Source: Prevotella sp.
GTDB taxonomy: Bacteria; Bacteroidota; Bacteroidia; Bacteroidales; Bacteroidaceae
Direction: 5' to 3'
DNA length: 64,000 nt
Assembly: GCA_017475005.1 (NCBI GenBank)
Contig: JAFVGI010000020.1
Coordinates: forward strand, 1-64,000
Below the pieces are notes generated by a model. The model saw only the letters and a program-made list of their open reading frames with translations. It was not told where the DNA came from and did no database searches. Below, piece after piece: positions 1-6,172 of the stretch. A program made the position numbers and the translations under genes. Positions within the stretch are counted from its first letter, which is position 1; each line of letters begins with the position of its first letter.

Positions 1-43
1 TGGCAACAAACTTGCCTTCGATTTCTTCAATTTTTGCTTTCAT
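1..43 (-). CDS. STAS-domain anti-sigma factor antagonist, 5' end only
   Basis: Only the first 14 codons are inside the window. They read MKAKIEEIEGKFVA, which resembles the start of short Bacteroidota STAS-domain anti-anti-sigma proteins (beta strand, then the G-K/R-hydrophobic turn). The ATG lies 14 nt downstream of the stop of the phosphatase/kinase gene on the same strand. This is the usual arrangement of a partner-switching pair, in which the antagonist is phosphorylated by the HATPase domain and dephosphorylated by the PP2C domain. The family call rests on few residues plus this context. Confidence 0.55.
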   Translation of the reverse strand, partial: MKAKIEEIEGKFVA

Positions 44-57
44 GATTTTTTGCGTTA

Positions 58-2262
58 TTATGTCTTTTCAATATTCTTCACCAGCGACAGTACATTCTTT
101 CCATCCATGCGTTCGTAGTTTATGCTGTCCATCAGCTCGCGAACAAGGAGTATTCCCAGACCGCCTATCTGCCGGTCTTCAACAGAAAGCGACGTGTCGG
201 CTTTTTCTTTCTTTGTCGGGTCAAAGGCCACGCCGGAGTCTTTGATTACCGTCTTCAGGCTCTTGCCGTCGGACATTATGCAAACCTCTACCTCACCCGT
301 CTGCCCTGCAGGATAGGCATAGTCTATCACGTTCACCACCGCCTCTTCTACGGCAAGTCTCAGACGCTGAGCTAGTGACTTCTCGATGTTCAGCTTTTCC
401 ATTACCGACTTCATGAATGTGCTGAACTTCGTCACCTCGCGCACGTCATTCTTCAGCGTAAGAGTTTCCGTCAGTATGCTGTTAAACTGCTTGGGGGTAT
501 AGCGTATAGCAAGCATCGTCAGGTCGTCACTCTGCTCGGCATTCCTAACGAAACCATGTACGGCAGCAGTGACTTTATCCAGTATATCCTCAGGATGCAG
601 ATCTTTGCAGTTGCTTAGAACCTCCTCTATACGCTTTACACCAAACTGCTTCCGTACTTCGTTCTTGGCCTCCGACAGTCCGTCGGTATACAGGAACAGG
701 GTGCTTTCCGGTGAAAGCGTGGTTTCCTGCATGACGTATGTAATGTCCTCGAATACTCCGATGGGCAGATTAGCCTTCACATCCAGCGGTGTTACCTCGC
801 CACTGATGATATACGGCACGTCGTGGCCGGCATTACAGTAACGCAAGTGACCAGTGGGCAGGTCGAGCACACCGATGAAGAGGGTCACGAACATGTTTGA
901 CTTATTGTCCCTGGCACAACCGACGTTGATATTCTGCATGATATGTGCGGGGTTGTTCTCATGTATTGAGAAGTCACGGAACTTTGTCTGCACTACCGCC
1001 ATCAGCATAGCCGATGCAGCACCCTTACCGCTCACATCGCCAATGCAGAAGAACAGTTTCTCATCTCGGATGTTGTAGTCGAAGAGGTCACCTCCAACCA
1101 CGAGGGCAGGTACCAGTGTACCGTGAATATCCACTTCGTCCTGCTGCATGTGATTGTCGGGCAGCATATTCTGCTGTATTTGACTGGCCACACGCAACTC
1201 GCTTCCAATGCGTTCCTTTTCCTCATTCACCTTGCGCAGACGCTCCAGGTTACGTGACGAGCGCCATACGATGAAACCGATGAAAAGCAAACCTAAAATT
1301 ACCGGTATCAAGAGACTGGCACGTATTCTGTGCAGTCTTCCGAAAATGTCATTGTCGTCCAGTATGCTTATCAGCAACCAGTCTGTACTTTCACCTACAG
1401 GCTGGAAGAATATATGATAATTCATACCGTCTATAGTTACATCAATGACGTTTTCCTCTTTACTCTTGTTAGCTTTCACTTGCTCTAGTGCCTTCCTATA
1501 CAACGGACTGTCATTGCCTGCCAATAGATTCCCCTTACCCGACACAATGTAACGCTGGGTGTACTTATACGCCTTGTTTTCTTCCACCAATGCGTCGAGC
1601 CAGTCAAGAGAAATGTCAGCAGCTGCAACGCAAACAATCTTCCCTTCCGTGTTGCGTACCGGTGCACTGTAGGTAGTCACCTCTGCCTTGGAACCGTCTT
1701 TGTCCATGTAAGGCTCGCACCAGTGACTGCGACCTGTTGTCGTAGGTATGATGTAGAACTCTGCTTTCGTATAATCATGCTGGGCCGAACCAACCTGTTT
1801 TGATTCTATGCTGCCGTCAGCTTTACGTATGGCAACAGGCTCAAACCATCGGCCCTTCTCAGGGTAATAATAAGGAATAAAGGTAATGTTACAACCCATC
1901 ATGAAGGGGTTGTTTTTTAACAAATCATGTGTTGTCTCGAACATCCATTCGGGACCTTGCAAGTCGCCGCCCACAACCCAGGCGTAGTTGTCTATTATCA
2001 CCTCTACGCTGGATAACTTGTTCTTGATGGTGAGATATATGGAATTCATCTCACGCTCCACCAGTTTTTCCATTGTTTGGCGTATGGTGTTCTGCGCAGA
2101 ATAGTACATCACACCTCCCGTCACCTCAAGCAACAATGCTGCGGCAACGATACCGGTCAGGCTCATGTTTGATTTAAAGAAGTTTCTCAGTCGCTCCCAC
2201 CAGCCACTTTTGGCATCTTCTTTTTTCGGGGAAAACGGAGAGGTTATAGTCGTTTGTGCCAT
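58..2262 (-). CDS. Sensor protein: dCache-like domain + SpoIIE/RsbU-type PP2C phosphatase + RsbW-type HATPase
   Basis: 734 residues, inner membrane. One membrane segment lies at about 34-54 and a second at about 316-333, enclosing a roughly 260-residue periplasmic region that resembles a double-Cache sensor. A PP2C/SpoIIE phosphatase follows (about 375-590). It has the metal-binding motifs GGDLFDY (about 391) and GDVSGKGAASAM (about 408), and SDDLTML near 578. The C-terminus is a GHKL kinase of the anti-sigma type: N-box EEAVVNVIDYA (about 639), DSGVAFDP (G1, about 675) and GGLGILLVREL (G2, about 700). The protein therefore carries both the kinase and the phosphatase of a partner switch and should set the phosphorylation of the STAS protein encoded just downstream. 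All catalytic motifs are present. The stimulus and the final target (sigma factor or other output) cannot be seen from the sequence. Confidence 0.9.
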   Translation of the reverse strand: MAQTTITSPFSPKKEDAKSGWWERLRNFFKSNMSLTGIVAAALLLEVTGGVMYYSAQNTIRQTMEKLVEREMNSIYLTIKNKLSSVEVIIDNYAWVVGGDLQGPEWMFETTHDLLKNNPFMMGCNITFIPYYYPEKGRWFEPVAIRKADGSIESKQVGSAQHDYTKAEFYIIPTTTGRSHWCEPYMDKDGSKAEVTTYSAPVRNTEGKIVCVAAADISLDWLDALVEENKAYKYTQRYIVSGKGNLLAGNDSPLYRKALEQVKANKSKEENVIDVTIDGMNYHIFFQPVGESTDWLLISILDDNDIFGRLHRIRASLLIPVILGLLFIGFIVWRSSRNLERLRKVNEEKERIGSELRVASQIQQNMLPDNHMQQDEVDIHGTLVPALVVGGDLFDYNIRDEKLFFCIGDVSGKGAASAMLMAVVQTKFRDFSIHENNPAHIMQNINVGCARDNKSNMFVTLFIGVLDLPTGHLRYCNAGHDVPYIISGEVTPLDVKANLPIGVFEDITYVMQETTLSPESTLFLYTDGLSEAKNEVRKQFGVKRIEEVLSNCKDLHPEDILDKVTAAVHGFVRNAEQSDDLTMLAIRYTPKQFNSILTETLTLKNDVREVTKFSTFMKSVMEKLNIEKSLAQRLRLAVEEAVVNVIDYAYPAGQTGEVEVCIMSDGKSLKTVIKDSGVAFDPTKKEKADTSLSVEDRQIGGLGILLVRELMDSINYERMDGKNVLSLVKNIEKT

Positions 2263-2294
2263 AGGTTTGAGTTATGTAGATATATAACCTGCTG

Positions 2295-2328
2295 CAAAAA
2301 TAAACATTTTTTTTATACATCGTGTATA
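2295..2328 (-). promoter_or_regulatory. Probable promoter -7 box with adjacent palindromic operator
   Basis: On the minus strand TATTTTTG (2302-2295) fits the Bacteroidota -7 consensus TAnnTTTG, about 33 nt ahead of the phosphatase/kinase ATG. Just upstream, TATACA-TCG-TGTATA (2314-2328) is a perfect 6+6 dyad occupying the -20 to -33 zone. No clear TTTG -33 element sits at the right distance, so the dyad may be an operator at an activator-dependent or repressed promoter. The last point is inference. Confidence 0.45.
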
Positions 2329-2407
2329 AAAATCAAAAAAAATGAAGAAAACCCTTCATTTTTGTCCTTTTTCCCATAAAAACAGTATTCGTCACATCAC
2401 TTTTGCC

Positions 2408-2438
2408 TTTGACTTGCAAAAAGATTGCAGTAATTTTG
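2408..2438 (+). promoter_or_regulatory. Promoter of the metal-efflux permease gene
   Basis: TTTG (2408-2411), 19 nt, then TAATTTTG (2431-2438) matches the Bacteroidota housekeeping consensus exactly. The transcript would start near 2445, leaving a leader of about 60 nt that holds the repeat TTCAATG/TTCAATA (2473-2499) before the coding start. Confidence 0.75.
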
Positions 2439-2506
2439 CCACCGCAAACAGGTTATGATGGAGAATTAATCTTCAATGTTCAATGTTCAATATTCAATAC
2501 AATAAT

Positions 2507-3610
2507 ATGCAAGAAGTTTTTGCCTTAATCAATGAGATGTCACCATACTTGCTGCTGGGTTTTCTGCTGGCAGGTCTGATGCATGCGTTTATCCCCGGTA
2601 TGATGTATAGTCGCTACCTTAGCGGTCATGGTTTCCGCTCCGTCCTATATGGTGCGTTGTTCGGTATTCCCCTACCACTGTGCTCGTGTGGTGTGATACC
2701 TACCGCTATGTCATTACGTAAAGAAGGTGCTTCAAAAGGAGCAACAGTATCCTTCCTCATCGCCACACCTGAAACGGGTGTTGACAGCATCATTGCTACA
2801 TATTCGCTGCTAGGACTTCCTTTCGCCTTGATAAGACCAATAGCTGCATGCTGCAACGCCCTGATGGGAGGACTCTTGGTAAATGCTTTTGCTGATGAGA
2901 AAGAAGGTCAGGAGGTGTCTGAAGAAGATACAAAGTCTTGTTGTTGTCATTCCCATGAAAAGCCAACCACTTTTGTGGGAAAGATAAAAGAGGCTCTTCG
3001 ATTCGGCTTTATTGAGATGATGGAGGATATCGGCAAGTGGTTAGTAATCGGTCTTATCATTGCCGGGCTTATCACCGTCTTTGTACCAGACAGTTTCTTT
3101 ACTATCTTCAGGGGCAACACCTTGATGAGTATGCTGTTGGTTCTCTGCATCGCAATTCCAATGTACATCTGTGCTACAGGCAGCATCCCAATTGCCGTCG
3201 CCCTGATGCTGAAAGGTCTCACCCCCGGTGCAGCCTTGGTACTCCTCATGGCAGGTCCGGCATGCAATATGGCTTCCATACTTGTAATAAACAAGGTTTT
3301 GGGCAGGAAGACTCTCATTGTCTATCTCATCTCTATCATAACGATGGCAATCTGCTGGGGATGTATCGTTGACTATTGCCTGCCAGAGGAATGGTTCCTG
3401 ACGGGAATGATGTCAAAGGCATGCTACGAAGCAGAAGGTACTTCATGGTTCAACATTGGTTGCACAATACTATTGGCATGCCTTCTTCTAAATACCCTAA
3501 GGCTACACTTCTTCCACAAACACGAAGGAGAGCATTGCTGCTGTCATGAGCATGAACACCACCATGAGCACAAGCACGAAGAAGAACATTGCTGCTGCCA
3601 CCATCATTAA
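2507..3610 (+). CDS. SO_0444/YraQ-type permease, putative Cu/Zn efflux transporter
   Basis: About 367 residues of polytopic inner-membrane permease (DUF318/ArsP-like fold) with some eight hydrophobic segments in two halves. Each half has a conserved small-residue/Pro-Cys motif: PLPLCSCGVIPTAMSL and ATGSIPIAVALML, with GPACNMAS later. The central loop carries a CCCHSH cluster, and the C-terminus is a metal-binding tail of alternating His, Glu and CCC triplets (about the last 30 residues). These tails are characteristic of the SO_0444 family proposed to export Cu/Zn. An upstream ATG at 2483 exists, but those eight extra residues are encoded by a simple repeat; the ATG at 2507 gives the usual family N-terminus (MQEVFALINEMSPYLLLGF). 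Its own promoter lies upstream and a bidirectional terminator follows. The substrate is inferred from the family and from the Cys/His clusters. Confidence 0.82.
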   Translation: MQEVFALINEMSPYLLLGFLLAGLMHAFIPGMMYSRYLSGHGFRSVLYGALFGIPLPLCSCGVIPTAMSLRKEGASKGATVSFLIATPETGVDSIIATYSLLGLPFALIRPIAACCNALMGGLLVNAFADEKEGQEVSEEDTKSCCCHSHEKPTTFVGKIKEALRFGFIEMMEDIGKWLVIGLIIAGLITVFVPDSFFTIFRGNTLMSMLLVLCIAIPMYICATGSIPIAVALMLKGLTPGAALVLLMAGPACNMASILVINKVLGRKTLIVYLISIITMAICWGCIVDYCLPEEWFLTGMMSKACYEAEGTSWFNIGCTILLACLLLNTLRLHFFHKHEGEHCCCHEHEHHHEHKHEEEHCCCHHH

Positions 3611-3615
3611 AAAAT

Positions 3616-3649
3616 AATAGCAGGAACTGCGTTTGCAATTCCTGCTATT
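3616..3649. terminator. Bidirectional rho-independent terminator
   Basis: A 15-bp stem AATAGCAGGAACTGC / GCAATTCCTGCTATT with a GTTT loop (one mismatch), flanked by T-rich DNA to the right and A-rich DNA to the left. It lies between the convergent permease and PL11 genes and can serve both. Confidence 0.85.
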
Positions 3650-3683
3650 TTCTTGCTTTTCATTATTTCATTCCTTCATTCTT

Positions 3684-6125
3684 TCATTTCACAACCTTAC
3701 GAACCTCTACTCCATCAGGTGTTTCACGCTTGATGACATAGATACCTTGTGGCAATGAGTTTTCGTCTGTCACAGGTAGCTTACAACCTGATATGTCATA
3801 AATCTCCGTCTTGTATGTTGTCTTTACTGGAGCAGCAACAATACCAGTAGGTCCGGCAACATGCAGGACGATAGTATCATTGACAACTTCGCTACCAATA
3901 CCCGTCAGCTTTACTGCAAACTTATAATCACCCACCTGAGTGGGAGTACCAGTTACATTTATTATGTGCGTTTCCGCATCAGTTTGCTGACTAAAGCCTA
4001 CAGGACAACTTCTTCTTGAAGAACCATCTGGTGCAATGCCTCTTACAACCGAAATACTATTCACGAAGTCACCGGCAATCAAGAACTCTACAGGCTCATT
4101 TACCTCAGCATTCATCTCCTTATCGACAATCAGATGGGTAACAGTAGCCTCAACAAGGTTATATCCGATATGCGGTGGCTGATTATATGCTGTATTCTGC
4201 CAGCAGATACCCATACGATATGTATGGTCATGCATCAGGGTCGGTATTCTGTAATCTGTAGCGATATTCGTAGTATAGATGCCCAGATAAGTTTCTTCGT
4301 CTGTTACAGTATATAAGAGAACCTCCTCTCGCCAGTCTCCAAGGATATCGGCAGACAGGTTTGGAGTATTCTTTGTGCTGTTACATGTAGAACTTGGTCC
4401 TCCCAAGTCAGAGAATGTTACCAGGCGGCTGAAGCTATTTGAAGAAGAATTATACTTATCAATCTTATTCCCATCAAGCAACGCATCCTGCACAGTACCG
4501 TCCCAATATACCCTAAAGTTTAGAGACCCACTCTTCTCTGATGCTGTTTCTCCCGTTACAGCACTGCGCTGTTCGCGAGCACTATTAGATGAGAACCACC
4601 ACTCAGCAGATTTATTTGTCAGTTGTGCAGCCATTCCGCGACCATTATCGACACCCTCTGGTCCACCTTTATGCAACACCTCTCCTGTGGCAGCGTCATG
4701 CAAATCCCATGCGTAAGTGCCTTTCTCTTCGTGAACCTCAAACACCTGCATTCCATCACGTCCAGGAATCATCTTTCCCATGTGGATTGCATCACCATGA
4801 CCGAAGCCCGTAGCATAAAGCAACTTACCATCATTATCAAGACCAGCAGAGCCCCATATTATCTCATCGCAGCCATCACCATCGACATCGCCGACAGACA
4901 GGTTATGGTTACCGTTGCCGAACATCGTACGGCTACCACTGCCGCTTGTTGCAGCAGAAGGAGTATAGTTCTTGGTCGTTCCTGTTCCCTGTTTGTCATA
5001 GGTGACAACACTATATTGATTATTGGCATCTGAACGATGCAGCCAGCGAGGAATCAGTTTCTCACCATCAAAATCTACCGCCCAGATATATGCGTAAGTA
5101 TAATAGCCACGACAGAATATTCCGCTGGCATTGCCGTCTGATCCATCTAAATAAGCCACAGCAGCCAGGTATCTGTCACCACGGTTGTAGCCATGAGTAT
5201 CTGTCTTTCCTACAGCCCAATTGAAAGTACCCTGAGCCTCACTGAGTTCTGACTTTGTATTGCGGTTAGGATTATAAGCAATGGTATGTATGGCAGCACC
5301 TGTTTCTCCATTAAATACCGTAAGATACTCATGCCCACCATCCATACGGCCACTGCTTGAGAGCCACACCTTAGTATTGCTGGCATTCTTTATAGTAGTA
5401 TTGTCTGTAGCCTGATTAACATAGTTTCCTGCAGCATCCTTTGAGCCGGGAGCCGTCTTACACATCATCTCAGCCTTGCCATCACCATCAAAATCATAAA
5501 CCATAAACTGAGTATAGTGAGCACCGGCACGAATGTTGCGCCCAAGGTCTATACGCCACAAGAGAGTACCATCAAGCTTGTAACAATCAATGATGACATT
5601 TCCTGTATAACCATCCTGTGAATTATCCTTGGAGTTTGAAGGATCCCACTTTACGAACAATTCATATTTTCCATCTCCATCAACGTCACCCACAGAACAA
5701 TCATTGGGAGAATAAGTATATGCTCCGCTTTCCGTACTTCCACCGGCAGGACGATTCAATGGCAACTTCAGCCACACCTTATCCCACGCCTTAACAGGAG
5801 CAGAGGTTTCTACGACCTTGCCATCTACAACTGTCTCAACACTGTATTGTGAGGAATTATTGCCACCAGTATCCTTATAGTTGGTTACTACCAGTTTCTC
5901 CTTTATCACAATGCCATTGCGTTTCAGATTAAAGGTCGTACGAACAGGGTCGTCAGTACCAAGATAGCGCCAACTTACGAAATTACCACTCCCGGACGAA
6001 TTAGGTAAAGCTACCAATCCACGATCCAATTTCTCCATCTGGCTGACAGGCGTATTTTGCGCTTGCACAGCAACTGCTGCCAACACTAACAGAGCACTAG
6101 CAATGTAAATCTTTAATTTTTTCAT
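3684..6125 (-). CDS. Rhamnogalacturonan lyase, PL11 family, secreted
   Basis: 813 residues with a signal peptide (about 1-22, ending AVAVQAQ). The body reads as the PL11 eight-bladed propeller, with repeated calcium-type loops DVDGDGKYE, DFDGDGKAE and VGDVDGDGCDE, the block GRNIRAGAHYTQFMVYD, and LSADILGDWREEVL near the end of the catalytic part. An Ig-like region and a C-terminal sorting tail (EIYDISGCKLP ... QGIYVIKR ... RKVVK) follow, pointing to type IX export. PL11 enzymes cleave the RG-I backbone by beta-elimination. It is the last gene of the minus-strand operon, 11 nt after GH2. The final codons lie beside the TTTCATT/TTCATTCC simple repeat (3661-3690). No catalytic damage was seen. 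Confidence 0.9.
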   Translation of the reverse strand: MKKLKIYIASALLVLAAVAVQAQNTPVSQMEKLDRGLVALPNSSGSGNFVSWRYLGTDDPVRTTFNLKRNGIVIKEKLVVTNYKDTGGNNSSQYSVETVVDGKVVETSAPVKAWDKVWLKLPLNRPAGGSTESGAYTYSPNDCSVGDVDGDGKYELFVKWDPSNSKDNSQDGYTGNVIIDCYKLDGTLLWRIDLGRNIRAGAHYTQFMVYDFDGDGKAEMMCKTAPGSKDAAGNYVNQATDNTTIKNASNTKVWLSSSGRMDGGHEYLTVFNGETGAAIHTIAYNPNRNTKSELSEAQGTFNWAVGKTDTHGYNRGDRYLAAVAYLDGSDGNASGIFCRGYYTYAYIWAVDFDGEKLIPRWLHRSDANNQYSVVTYDKQGTGTTKNYTPSAATSGSGSRTMFGNGNHNLSVGDVDGDGCDEIIWGSAGLDNDGKLLYATGFGHGDAIHMGKMIPGRDGMQVFEVHEEKGTYAWDLHDAATGEVLHKGGPEGVDNGRGMAAQLTNKSAEWWFSSNSAREQRSAVTGETASEKSGSLNFRVYWDGTVQDALLDGNKIDKYNSSSNSFSRLVTFSDLGGPSSTCNSTKNTPNLSADILGDWREEVLLYTVTDEETYLGIYTTNIATDYRIPTLMHDHTYRMGICWQNTAYNQPPHIGYNLVEATVTHLIVDKEMNAEVNEPVEFLIAGDFVNSISVVRGIAPDGSSRRSCPVGFSQQTDAETHIINVTGTPTQVGDYKFAVKLTGIGSEVVNDTIVLHVAGPTGIVAAPVKTTYKTEIYDISGCKLPVTDENSLPQGIYVIKRETPDGVEVRKVVK

Positions 6126-6172
6126 ATCTTAATCTTTTAATCTCTTAATCCCTTAATATCTTCATATTTCAT
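6121..6172. repeat. Degenerate 8-9 nt repeat (CTTAATC type) at a gene junction
   Basis: Five tandem variants of TCTTAATC / TTTAATCTC / TTAATCCC / TTAATATC span the PL11 start, the 11-nt gap and the end of GH2. The last ten or so residues of GH2 (MKYEDIKGLRD) and its stop codon are encoded by the repeat itself. Confidence 0.7.
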
